Assembly (NCBI RefSeq): GCF_002980525.1 | Contig: NZ_PVBQ01000014.1 | Coordinates: forward strand, 49,676 to 113,675 | From: Sphingobacterium haloxyli | GTDB taxonomy: Bacteria; Bacteroidota; Bacteroidia; Sphingobacteriales; Sphingobacteriaceae | Length of the DNA: 64,000 nucleotides | Direction: 5' to 3' | Part shown: in pieces, positions 51,424 to 61,000 of the stretch | How the letters are laid out: each line of letters begins with the position of its first letter | How positions within the stretch are numbered: the stretch's first letter is position 1 | Translations under genes and position numbers: made by a program | The notes under the pieces: generated by a model | Databases searched by the model: none | Seen by the model: the letters and a program-made list of their open reading frames with translations, nothing else | What the model was told of the DNA's origin: nothing

Positions 51424-51501
51424 CTAATACATACCAAGCACATTCCCGACGTTGCTTACTTCGGGCCACCACCAGCTTGTATGTAATTGTTTTGTTATCA
51501 T
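51424..51501 (-). CDS. trpL: trp leader peptide with three consecutive Trp codons
   Basis: A 25-codon ORF (ATG at 51501, TAG at 51424-51426) with TGG TGG TGG at codons 10-12 (51466-51474). Directly after the Trp codons comes GGCCCGA (segment 1), then ACGTCGGG (segment 2) still inside the ORF, then segments 3 and 4 of the terminator. A ribosome stalled at the Trp codons would cover segment 1 and free segment 2 to pair with 3, preventing termination. The layout fits classic ribosome-mediated attenuation. Confidence 0.88.
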   Translation of the reverse strand: MITKQLHTSWWWPEVSNVGNVLGMY

Positions 51502-51509
51502 GTACAGCG

Positions 51510-51539
51510 CAAATTTATGAATATTTTTTATTTGACAAA
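51510..51539 (-). promoter_or_regulatory. trp operon promoter
   Basis: Minus strand: TTTG (51536-51539), 18-nt spacer, TAAATTTG (51510-51517). The trpL ATG follows 8 nt after the box, so the leader mRNA has almost no 5' untranslated part. Confidence 0.7.
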
Positions 51540-51576
51540 TTTTTTTTGATAAAAAAATAAAAAATGTCGGTTAGTT

Positions 51577-52254
51577 TTAATCATTTAGCAAATCAGGTCG
51601 ACGTTCTTCCGTACGTTTCAGTTGTTGCTCATAACGCCAAGCAGCTATTTTTGCTTCATGACCACTGAGTAGCACTTCCGGGATACGGTGGCCCCGCCAC
51701 TCTGCGGGCCGAGTATAGATGGGGGCATCCAGCAATCCGTCTTGAAAAGAATCCGATAGTGCCGAGGTCTCATCTGACAGCACGCCCGGTATCAACCGGA
51801 CAATAGCGTCAACCAATATTGCGGCGGGCAGCTCTCCACCAGATAGTACATAGTCGCCTATCGAAATTTCTTTGGTCACAAACACATCCCGGATACGCTG
51901 ATCGATCCCCTTATAGTGTCCGCAGAGGATAATGACATTCTCTATGGAAGATAAGACGTTTGCAATTTCCTGGTTGAGGGTTTTGCCATCCGGTGTCATG
52001 TAAATTACTTCGTCATATTGCCGTTCCGCTTGCAACTTTTCGATGCAGGCCGCAAAAGGCTCGATTTGCATTACCATTCCGGAACCTCCGCCATAGGGAT
52101 AGTCGTCAACAGACTTATGCTTGTTCGTGGCATAATCCCGTAAGTTGTGTACGTGGATGTCTACCAAACCCTTTTGCTGAGCGCGCTGCAGAATAGAATG
52201 TGCAAATGGACTGTCCAATAAACCCGGTAAAACAGTAATGATGTCAAAACGCAT
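51577..52254 (-). CDS. trmD: tRNA (guanine-N1)-methyltransferase (TrmD)
   Basis: Methylates G37 of tRNAs using S-adenosylmethionine. The 225-residue protein has the trefoil-knot motifs [28 protein letters not shown] and [20 protein letters not shown]. It is on the same strand as the trp operon and ends 76 bp before the trpL ATG, but the trp promoter intervenes. Confidence 0.95.
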   Translation of the reverse strand: MRFDIITVLPGLLDSPFAHSILQRAQQKGLVDIHVHNLRDYATNKHKSVDDYPYGGGSGMVMQIEPFAACIEKLQAERQYDEVIYMTPDGKTLNQEIANVLSSIENVIILCGHYKGIDQRIRDVFVTKEISIGDYVLSGGELPAAILVDAIVRLIPGVLSDETSALSDSFQDGLLDAPIYTRPAEWRGHRIPEVLLSGHEAKIAAWRYEQQLKRTEERRPDLLND

Positions 52255-52258
52255 GGTA

Positions 52259-52266
52259 CAAAGATA
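52259..52266 (-). promoter_or_regulatory. TAnnTTTG box directly upstream of trmD
   Basis: TATCTTTG ends 4 nt before the trmD ATG, the same spacing as at ribH and lpxD. Suggests a leaderless transcript. Confidence 0.5.
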
Positions 52267-52535
52267 GATTTTTATGTGTACTTATCGACGCATTATAATG
52301 TGGCTTTTTTCTGACAAAATATAATATTTATCGTTCTATTCCAAAAGATTGAATTCGTTTTCGGTTCACTGTTTACTGTGTTAATGTTTCTTGGTTTTAT
52401 GTTTTTATAGAATAATGTTTTGTTGTATTGGTGGCATTCTGTGTTGTTGTTTTGTTTGTTGGTTTTTCTTGTTTTGTACTTTTCCGCCCGAATTATTAGT
52501 ACGGTATCAGTGATTGTGTTAGTTTTTTTGAAAAG

Positions 52536-52566
52536 TTGCAAGAACAAAGTTAATTTTTTATGTTTG
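52536..52566 (+). promoter_or_regulatory. Promoter of the first susC/susD operon
   Basis: TTG (52536-52538), 20-nt spacer, TATGTTTG (52559-52566). The susC ATG is about 345 nt downstream. Bases 52267-52535 contain only A/T-rich sequence without a supportable gene. Confidence 0.55.
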
Positions 52567-52641
52567 CACAGTTTAACAGTTTTTAACAAATGTAGGGCGC
52601 TGTTGAGGCATTTTCCCCAAAAGGAGCGAGATAGAAAAATT

Positions 52642-52709
52642 GATTAACTAAACAAACAACACAGATGAAACAGAATTTATTAACTAATCCTTTGCCTTTT
52701 CTTTGTTAG
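52642..52709 (+). pseudogene. Remnant of a susC start region
   Basis: The sequence TTAACTAAACAA...ACAGATGAAACAG repeats the context just before both functional susC genes. The 14-codon frame from the ATG at 52665 reads MKQNLLTNPLPFLC and stops, against MKQKLLSLIFVLTCL in the real genes. It looks like a decayed copy or a rearranged 5' end. It could also be a translated upstream ORF. Confidence 0.4.
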
Positions 52710-52910
52710 GGCAGTAACTTTTACGCATACGTACAAACTGCGTACGACATAGGTTCAAATTACTTGACTTTACGTTAGCTTTTAGCGTTACGACACATGG
52801 TAGCGCTGTGCTGAGTAGTGACGTTACAACAAATTTGTCTATATGTCAGTAGTTTCCGGAATAGCATAAGCGATAATCAAATAACAAATTAATAACTAAA
52901 CAACACAAAC

Positions 52911-55900
52911 ATGAAACAAAAATTACTCAGTTTAATTTTTGTGCTGACGTGCCTAATAGGGGTGTCGTTTGCACAAAGTCGACAGGTGAGTGGGAGGGTA
53001 ACTTCAGCCAAGGAAGGAAGCCCTGTCGGAGGAGTGTCCGTAGCGGTAGTGGGTACATCAACGGCTACCCAAACGAACGAAAACGGAGACTATACTATAG
53101 AAGTGCCAAATGCTGGCGCAAGCCTTATTTTTTCCTATGTCGGATTTTTGTCTCAACGTATCAATGTGAACGGACAAACGGTTATTGATATACAATTGGA
53201 GAGTGATGAAACCGAGTTGGACGAGGTTGTTGTGGTTGCCTACGGAACTGCCAGAAAGTCGGAGGTCACGGGGTCTATAGCGACCATTGGATCTGATGAC
53301 TTAGAAAAGAGAACCGTGACGAACATTTCCAATGCCTTAGCGGGTATGGCGCCCGGTATTTCGGTTAGCTCTGGAAATGGACAACCAGGTTCAGGAGCTA
53401 ATGTTCGATTGAGAGGGATTGGATCTATGAACGCCTCAAGTGAACCCTTGTACGTCGTTGACGGAGCTCCATTTGACGGCAATATTGGTGATATTATGGG
53501 AGCTGATATTGAAAGTATTTCCATATTAAAAGATGCGACGTCTGCAGCGTTATATGGTTCCCGAGCTGGCAATGGTGTGATTATGATTACTACCAAAAAA
53601 GGTCGTGGGACACCAAAGCTAAACGTGAGTCTGCAACAGGGAATTTCGCAAAGAGGTATTCAGGAGTATGAAACTATTGGTACGTTTGATTATTATCCGA
53701 CTGTATTTCAGGCTCTTAAGCATAGTGAGATGTTCTCCGGAGATAGACTAAGCGGAGAGGAGGCTAGTCAAGCCGCACTGGCAGCTATTAAAAACGAGCT
53801 AGCTTATAATCCGTTTGATGTTCCAGACGATCAAATTTTAGATATAAAAGGTCGCATGAATCCAAACGCTGGATTGAAATATGATGATTTTGATTGGTTC
53901 GATGCTATTCAGAGAACGGGAAAACGTACAGACGCGAATTTGAACGTTGCTGGTAGCGCTGATAATTCGGATTATTACGTATCACTCGGTTACTTGAACG
54001 ATCAGGGGTATGTTTTGAACTCCGATTTCCAACGATTCAATGGACGAGTAAATGTAAACTCACAGATAAAAGACTGGTTGAGAACAGGGGTTAATATTTC
54101 GGGGTCTACTTCAACTGGTACCTTAGCTGTCGACGCTTCTACAGGAAACGGCAATTCTTACGTCAACCCGTTTAATTTCATTCGCGGGCTAGGCTCTATT
54201 TATCCTGTACATGCCTACGACCATACGACTGGCGCGCCAATTGTAGATGAAGTAACGGGTACCCACTATTATGACTACGGAATGCATCCGGGTGCGATTA
54301 ATAGACCCGGAGGAGCTTCTGCTGGCAGACACGTTGTGTACGAAACGATGTTAAATGACAGAATTAATAAGAGAACAATGCTTGGCGGAAGGGCCTTTGC
54401 GGAGGTTAAGTTCTTAAAAGACTTTACTTTTACACCCTCTATTAGTTTGGATATAACCAACCGTAATTGGGATTATACTTATAATCCGATAGTAGGTGAT
54501 GGCGTATCTTATAACGGTCTGGTTTATGGATTGAATGATGTGACAAGGTCATACACATTTAATCAAGTGTTGTCATATAGAAAATCTCTGGACGGGGTAC
54601 ATAATATATCGGCATTAGCAGGCCATGAGAATTATGATTATCAATTTAACAGGAAAACAGCAACAAAAACAGGACAAGTCACTGGTGGCATCACAGAATT
54701 TGATAATTACGTTACACCGTTCTCTACGACAGGCTATAAAAATGTCAATCGTATAGAATCTTGGTTCGCAAAGGGGTCATATAATTATGACGAAAAATAT
54801 TTCTTTGACGGGTCGGTAAGAAGGGACGGTTCTTCGATTTTTTCTAGATCAAAACGTTGGGGAACATTTTTCTCTATTGGTGGAGCTTGGGCTATTTCGA
54901 AAGAAGACTTCATGCAGGACGTGTCGTGGGTTAACGACTTACGTTTGAAATCTTCTTATGGTCAAGTAGGCAATAATCATCTCCTAGACGCCAATAACAA
55001 TAGAATCTATTTCGGCTATCAAGCATTGTATGAGCTAGGCTATAACAACGGTACCTTGCCTGGCACTATTCTTTATAGTTTAGCAAACCCCAACTTGACC
55101 TGGGAGACGTCTAGTACCTTCAATCTTGGACTGGATTTTAGCTTATTTTCGAATCGGCTGAGAGGAGAGCTAGAGTTTTATCGTAGAGGGTCCGATCAGC
55201 TATTAATGACTGTACCTCTTCCGTTGTCTGCTGCTGTTAGTTCTCAATTCCGGAACGTAGGAGCTATGTATAACAGAGGATTTGAAATTTCGCTTACAGG
55301 CGACTTGATTCGGAAGCAAAACTTTACTTGGACACTGACGAAAAACTTGACGACCTTCAAGAATGAGATTACAAAGATGCCTGCAGAGACACCCGTCATT
55401 ACTTCGGGCACCAAAAGGAGAGAAGTGGGGAGAGACTACTATTCATTTTGGTTGAGACAATATGCGGGTGTGGACCCATCTGATGGATCTTCGTTATATA
55501 TCCCGGCGGAAGGAACAGCATCGGAACATATTAGAAGTGTTGATGGAGTTGATTATGTAGTAAATCAAAACTATGCTCGTTTTGGTTACGCTGGGACATC
55601 TATTCCTGATTTAGTAGGATCCATAATGAATACATTTAATTATAAAGGTATAGGAATGTCCTTTCTGTTGAATTATCAAATTGGAGGTAAGATGTATGAC
55701 AGCCAGTATGCTGGGCTCATGTCGACAAATTCGTTTGGAAAGTCATATCACATCGACGCGTTGAAGGCTTGGACGACAGACAATACGACAAGTGGTATTC
55801 CAAGACTTGATCAATCGAATAGTGCAAACATTAATGCCGCGTCGGATCGATGGCTGATCGATGCATCGTACTTTAGTATCCGAAATGTCAATGTTTCTTA

Positions 55901-56087
55901 TAATTTACCATCTAACTGGTTAAATGCTATAGATATGTCTTCAGCTAGAGTCTTCCTAACCGGAGAAAACCTGGCGTTATTTACAAAACGAAGAGGTATG
56001 AATCCAACGGAAGGATTTGATGGCACAAATAATACTACGTACTTGCCAACCCGAATTTTTAGCGTAGGAATTAATGCTTCATTCTAA
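52911..56087 (+). CDS. SusC-type TonB-dependent outer-membrane transporter (locus 1)
   Basis: A 1058-residue SusC/RagA protein. A signal peptide (about 1-21, ending SFA-QSR) is followed by a carboxypeptidase-D-like domain (about 24-100), a TonB box-like segment (LDEVVVVAYGTARK, about 103-116), a plug (ISNALAGMAPGISVSSG, VRLRGIGSMN, PLYVVDGAPFDG, YGSRAGNGVIMITTKKG) and the barrel. It imports oligosaccharides or peptides with its SusD partner, which begins 17 bp after the stop. The substrate is unknown; no glycosidase is adjacent. The N-terminus is almost identical to that of the second SusC in this window. Confidence 0.95.
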   Translation: MKQKLLSLIFVLTCLIGVSFAQSRQVSGRVTSAKEGSPVGGVSVAVVGTSTATQTNENGDYTIEVPNAGASLIFSYVGFLSQRINVNGQTVIDIQLESDETELDEVVVVAYGTARKSEVTGSIATIGSDDLEKRTVTNISNALAGMAPGISVSSGNGQPGSGANVRLRGIGSMNASSEPLYVVDGAPFDGNIGDIMGADIESISILKDATSAALYGSRAGNGVIMITTKKGRGTPKLNVSLQQGISQRGIQEYETIGTFDYYPTVFQALKHSEMFSGDRLSGEEASQAALAAIKNELAYNPFDVPDDQILDIKGRMNPNAGLKYDDFDWFDAIQRTGKRTDANLNVAGSADNSDYYVSLGYLNDQGYVLNSDFQRFNGRVNVNSQIKDWLRTGVNISGSTSTGTLAVDASTGNGNSYVNPFNFIRGLGSIYPVHAYDHTTGAPIVDEVTGTHYYDYGMHPGAINRPGGASAGRHVVYETMLNDRINKRTMLGGRAFAEVKFLKDFTFTPSISLDITNRNWDYTYNPIVGDGVSYNGLVYGLNDVTRSYTFNQVLSYRKSLDGVHNISALAGHENYDYQFNRKTATKTGQVTGGITEFDNYVTPFSTTGYKNVNRIESWFAKGSYNYDEKYFFDGSVRRDGSSIFSRSKRWGTFFSIGGAWAISKEDFMQDVSWVNDLRLKSSYGQVGNNHLLDANNNRIYFGYQALYELGYNNGTLPGTILYSLANPNLTWETSSTFNLGLDFSLFSNRLRGELEFYRRGSDQLLMTVPLPLSAAVSSQFRNVGAMYNRGFEISLTGDLIRKQNFTWTLTKNLTTFKNEITKMPAETPVITSGTKRREVGRDYYSFWLRQYAGVDPSDGSSLYIPAEGTASEHIRSVDGVDYVVNQNYARFGYAGTSIPDLVGSIMNTFNYKGIGMSFLLNYQIGGKMYDSQYAGLMSTNSFGKSYHIDALKAWTTDNTTSGIPRLDQSNSANINAASDRWLIDASYFSIRNVNVSYNLPSNWLNAIDMSSARVFLTGENLALFTKRRGMNPTEGFDGTNNTTYLPTRIFSVGINASF

Positions 56088-56104
56088 TTTAAGGAATAAA
56101 CATC

Positions 56105-57607
56105 ATGAAAAAAATATTATTATCAATATCCGTAGTTTCTATACTCGTGTTTGCAACGGGGTGTAAGAAAGATTACTTAGAAACCTCACCTACAGATAAA
56201 GTCAGCGAAGAGGAAATATTTTCCTCTATCGAGAATGCTAACACCGCTCTAAATGGTATATATCGGTTTATGTTTGAGCGGACAACGGTTATAGACTGGA
56301 ATGTTCAAAACAAACCAGGCATGGGAGGAATTTTATTAGCCATGGATTTTATGGGAGAAGACCTTCATATTAGTTCTGGAAACTGGTATACCGTTACCGG
56401 GGAAGGAAATTGGCAAGGGCATCGAAACGATAACCACAGACTCACTGAATATTACTATAGGACGCTTTACAAGATTATAGGTGACGCCAATTCTATTTTG
56501 GATAATATCGATGATATTATCGCTACAGACGAACAAAAAAATACAGTAAAGGCACAAGCCCTGGTATTGCGCGCATATGCATACTCTTACTTGGTTCAAT
56601 TTTATGGGGAACGGTATGACGCGACAAAGGGAATTAATAACCAGCTTGGGGTTCCATTGGTGCTAACTGCGGCGGATCAAGTTATGCCGAGGGTCACTGT
56701 TGAGGAAGTCTATTCGTCGATTGTGAAGGATTTGGACGAAGCAATAGCCTTCGATATAAGCGCAAGAACTAATAAATCAATGGCGAATAGAGATGTGGCG
56801 TTAGGAATTCGTGCTCGGGTAGCCCTTACAATGCAAGATTACGAAAGTGCGATCCGTTATGCGAATCAACTAATTGATCAAAATGAATATACTTTGATGA
56901 ATCAGGAAGACTATATGCGAGGTTTTAATGACGCTAACGTTTTATCTGAGTTTATTTGGGCTTCGATGCCAACACAAGACCAAGGAGATGCTTTTGGATC
57001 TTATTTCGCTCAGATTGCTTATAATGCTAATACTTCTTTCATGCGCGCTAATCCGAAACGTATCAATTCGGCGTTGTATGATAAAATATCAGAAACTGAT
57101 ATCCGAAAGCAAATTTGGGAACCGGAGCCTGACGAAGTTAACTTCCCCTTGCCCCTGCCTTCTTTTGCGAGACAGCCTTATATGTCGAGGAAGTTTGCCA
57201 TTAAAGCGCCTGGTGGATCTTTAGGAGATGTTCCGCTATTAAGACTCTCCGAAATGTACTTGATTTTAGCGGAAGCTTATGCTAGCTCCAATCAAGATGG
57301 TTTGGCTCAGGATGCGTTATTTGAGTTTGTAAAAGTGAGAGATCTAGAAGCCACTAAGTCAACTAATACAGGAAATGTCCTCCTGGAAGAAATATGGACA
57401 CACCGTCGTACAGAACTATGGGGTGAAGGCTTTAGATTCTTAGATTTGAAGCGGCTAAATCACCCCTTAGATCGAGCAAAGACGCCGAATTTTGTTAGTT
57501 CCACCGTGGGCGGATTGATGGCGGTTCCGATAGATGACGATCGATGGCAATTTTTGTTCCCACGACCAGAATTAGATGCGAATCCCGAAATTGTACAGAA
57601 CGATTAG
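56105..57607 (+). CDS. SusD/RagB-type substrate-binding lipoprotein (locus 1)
   Basis: A 500-residue lipoprotein with lipobox FATGC-KKD (Cys about residue 20). A TPR-rich SusD fold follows (KAQALVLRAYAYSYLVQFYGE at about 156-176, LRLSEMYLILAEAYA near 378). The C-terminus ends in the usual RRTELWGEGFRFLDLKRL region. It sits on the cell surface as the lid of the SusC pore. A terminator follows 22 bp after the stop, so locus 1 is a two-gene operon. Confidence 0.94.
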   Translation: MKKILLSISVVSILVFATGCKKDYLETSPTDKVSEEEIFSSIENANTALNGIYRFMFERTTVIDWNVQNKPGMGGILLAMDFMGEDLHISSGNWYTVTGEGNWQGHRNDNHRLTEYYYRTLYKIIGDANSILDNIDDIIATDEQKNTVKAQALVLRAYAYSYLVQFYGERYDATKGINNQLGVPLVLTAADQVMPRVTVEEVYSSIVKDLDEAIAFDISARTNKSMANRDVALGIRARVALTMQDYESAIRYANQLIDQNEYTLMNQEDYMRGFNDANVLSEFIWASMPTQDQGDAFGSYFAQIAYNANTSFMRANPKRINSALYDKISETDIRKQIWEPEPDEVNFPLPLPSFARQPYMSRKFAIKAPGGSLGDVPLLRLSEMYLILAEAYASSNQDGLAQDALFEFVKVRDLEATKSTNTGNVLLEEIWTHRRTELWGEGFRFLDLKRLNHPLDRAKTPNFVSSTVGGLMAVPIDDDRWQFLFPRPELDANPEIVQND

Positions 57608-57629
57608 TTTGTGTTTGTTCTTCACGAAA

Positions 57630-57666
57630 GAATGCCTGCTCTAATATATTAGATGGGCATTCTTTA
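57630..57666 (+). terminator. Terminator after the first susC/susD pair
   Basis: Stem GAATGCC (57630-57636) with GGCATTC (57656-57662) and an inner CTAATATATTAG palindrome, then TTTATTTG. Confidence 0.65.
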
Positions 57667-57833
57667 TTTGAAACTTACCTGTAAACATTATAAGGAAACG
57701 GATATTGACCGCCCCCATTTCTTATTGAAGCGGCTTGATTGCTTTACGCCATTTGTCAGCTGTGCGAAACAAATTGTTAATCTGAATTTCTTTGCTAAAA
57801 AAATCAGACAATTTTATTTTTTATAAATTGTTC

Positions 57834-57841
57834 TATATTTG
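57834..57841 (+). promoter_or_regulatory. TAnnTTTG box of the second sus operon
   Basis: TATATTTG about 216 nt before the ATG. As in locus 1 it is followed at once by TTTAACA...TTTTAACAAA, so the two leaders start alike. The gap 57667-57833 shows nothing else. Confidence 0.45.
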
Positions 57842-57902
57842 TAATGTTTAACAAATTTTAACAAAACGATTTTGTTATCCTATACTAACAGAGAGAAGAT
57901 TA

Positions 57903-57998
57903 ATGCTGATCAGTTCTAAAATAGAAAAAAGAGCGGTCAGAATTGTCTGCATTTCTATTTTGACTCTTTGTGAATCTTTATTTATTTGGATTGGATAG
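57903..57998 (+). CDS. 31-codon ORF in the leader of the second susC (doubtful)
   Basis: ATG to TAG, hydrophobic in its second half (VCISILTLCESLFIWIG). It overlaps a 10-bp stem (AAAATAGAAA at 57918-57927 with TTTCTATTTT at 57952-57961). It may be a chance ORF over a regulatory hairpin, or a small leader peptide. Confidence 0.2.
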   Translation: MLISSKIEKRAVRIVCISILTLCESLFIWIG

Positions 57999-58057
57999 CA
58001 GTAAAAACTAGTAACGAAACAATCTTTTAACTAAACAAATACTAAACAAAAACAAAC

Positions 58058-61000
58058 ATGAAACAAAAATTACTCAGTTTAATTTTTGTGCTAACGTGCC
58101 TGGTAGGGGTATCGTTTGCGCAAAATCGACAGGTGAGTGGTCGCGTGACATCGGCAGCTGATGGATCTCCATTGTCGGGAGTTTCCGTGGCTGTGGTGGG
58201 TACGTCAAACGCCACGCAGACCGATGGAGATGGTAACTATTCCATCTCGGTTACAGGAAATGACGCCGTATTTGCATTTTCGTATGTCGGGTACATCAGC
58301 CAACGAGTTAATGCGGGTGGCCGATCCGTTGTAAATGTAGTATTGGCTGCAGACGAAGGGACTTTAGAAGAGGTCGTGGTAACCGCAATGGGGATCCAAC
58401 GACAGGCTAAAAGTTTAACTTATGCGCAAGCGAATGTTGACCCCGAAGATTTAGTGCAAAACTCGGAGCCGGATATCTTGAAATCCATGCAGGGAAAAGT
58501 CGCCGGTGTGGACATTCGTACATCACAAGGTACACCGGGAGCTGCAACACGTTTCCAGATTAGGGGTAACGCGTCGTTTACGGGAGACAACCAACCGCTT
58601 ATTATTGTTGATGGTGTTCCTTTCGATAATTCTAGTGTTGTGACAAGTAATCAAACATCCGGAGGTACAGCATATTCATCAGGTATCGCCATGTTGGATC
58701 CGAATGATATCGAAACCATGAACATTCTAAAAGGTTCTGCTGCATCCGCGTTGTATGGTTCGAGGGCTTCTAACGGGGTGGTATTAATCACGACTAAGTC
58801 TGGAAGCGCGAAATTGAACAGACCGACATCGATAACGTTCAGAAGTTCCGTTTCGCTAGAAAATATAGCAAACCTACCTAAATATCAAAATCTTTATGGA
58901 GCAGGGGCCAACTTTGCCTATTCAAACTCTAATGGTTCATGGGGGCCAGCGTTCAGGAACTTAGATAGTATCGCGGCTTGGGGTCCCTATATAGACGCAG
59001 GTATTTTTGCACCTGGAAGTAAAGTTCCATACCAAGCATACCCGAACAACGTGAAAGACTTGTTTAATACGGGCGTTGTTTATGAAAATTCCGTTGGTAT
59101 AAGTGGTGGTACCGAAACTGTAGGCTTCAACATGACTGCCTCTATGATGGATCATCAAGGTTATGTGCCTAACTCTAGTTTCAAACGCTATAATCTTTCT
59201 GCGGGTGGAACTGCTAAATTATATGATAAACTAACGGCGAGAGCCAATCTGACATTCGCGAACTCCGGTCAAATCGGAGGATATTTTGGTGAAAACCAAG
59301 TGTCGGGAGCAGCTTCACAGTTTGCGCGTTCATTGTTCTTAGCAAGAAACTGGGATGTATCATTACCTTGGGAAGACGCGAACGGACATAACCTCAACTG
59401 GTTAGGGGCCGGTCAATTTGATCATCCAACATGGTCGGCACACAATAACTTTGCGACAACGAGAGAAAACCGCATACTGGGTTCGGCGGGATTGGATTTT
59501 GAAGCAACCGATTGGTTAAGCTTTAGCTATATGTTAGGAACAAATATTAGTTTCCTAGATCGTTCGGAACGTTATGAAATCAGTTCACGTGCTTTTGAGG
59601 GAAATGGAGCATTGATATTAGACGGAAGGGATCATAAGGAACTCGAATCTACTTTTCTTGCTACTTTTACTCCAAAGATTAATGAAGATATTTCTTTAAT
59701 TGGTAGAATAGGACACAACTATAATCAACGTGTTACGGACCGTGTAATCAATGAAGGTAGACGGTTCATTACCCCTGGGATCTATTCTTTAAAAAACACG
59801 GCTCAACAAATTTTTGACACGGATCAGGTATTCAAACGTCGTATAATGGGCGTGTTCGCTGAAGCCAATTTTGGTTTTAGAGATTATTGGTTTGTACAGT
59901 TGGTTGGACGTAACGATTGGTCTTCTACTTTACCTTCGAATTCCAGATCTTATTTCTATCCAGGAGTATCTACCTCTTTCGTTTTGACCGATGCTTTGAA
60001 TATGGATAGCGATATCTTAAATTATGCTAAAGTCAGAGCTGCGTGGGCAAAGGTAGGTCGTGATACAGACCCCTACATGTTACAAGATGTGTTCTTGTTC
60101 GGGCCGAATTTTCAAGGCCAACCGACAGGCCGTTACGATTATACGGCGTATGATCCGAACTTGACACCTGAATTTACCAATGAGGTCGAGTTAGGAACAG
60201 AACTTCGTTTGTTAAAAAATAGATTGACTGTGGATTTCACATGGTATAACAAAATTTCTACGGGTCTATTGGCTCGCGCAGGAATGCCTAACTCTTCCGG
60301 TTATGATTTCCTTTTTACCAATTTCGGCAAAATCCGAAATAGAGGTGTTGAGATTTCTTTGGGAGTAAAACCATTGTCTCCAGAGTCTCCTGTTCAGTGG
60401 AGCATAGACGCCGCATTTACGAAGAATAAAAATATGGTATTAGACTTAATGGAGGGAACGGACAGAATTCAATTGAGAGGTGTCTTGACAGGTGTTTCTC
60501 CATATTTGGAGCCGGGGATGCCTTTCGGGTATATCAGAGGAACGAAATCTATGCGTGACGATGAAGGAAACCTGTTGATCAATCCGGCAACGGGAGCGAT
60601 GATCGAGGATCCCGAGGAGGGTATGGTTGGTGACCCTAACCCGGACTTTAAGCTGGGTATCAATAACCGAGTTAGTTACAAAAACTTTACGTTGATGGCG
60701 CTTTTCGATTGGACCAAAGGCGGAGATATGTATTCCGTGACTAATTCTTCTTATTTGGGTAGGGGTGTAACCAGAGATACGGAAGGTCGTGAATATAATG
60801 CTATTATCCCTGGTGTGTATGGCGATCCGATAACAGGTCAGCCGATAATAGACGGAGATGGCAATAAAATCCGCAACCAAACGAGAATAGCAGTCAATGA
60901 CTTGTACTTCTCTCCAGATCCAGGCGTGGGGCAGACATTTGCGATCAATACCGCTACGGAATGGAATATTTATGACGCAACTGTATACAGATTGCGTGAG

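Noticed and set aside
52720..52860. Repeated GCGTTACG/CGTAC words in the first susC leader
   Set aside because: Only 5-6 bp direct repeats and small hairpins; compatible with chance.
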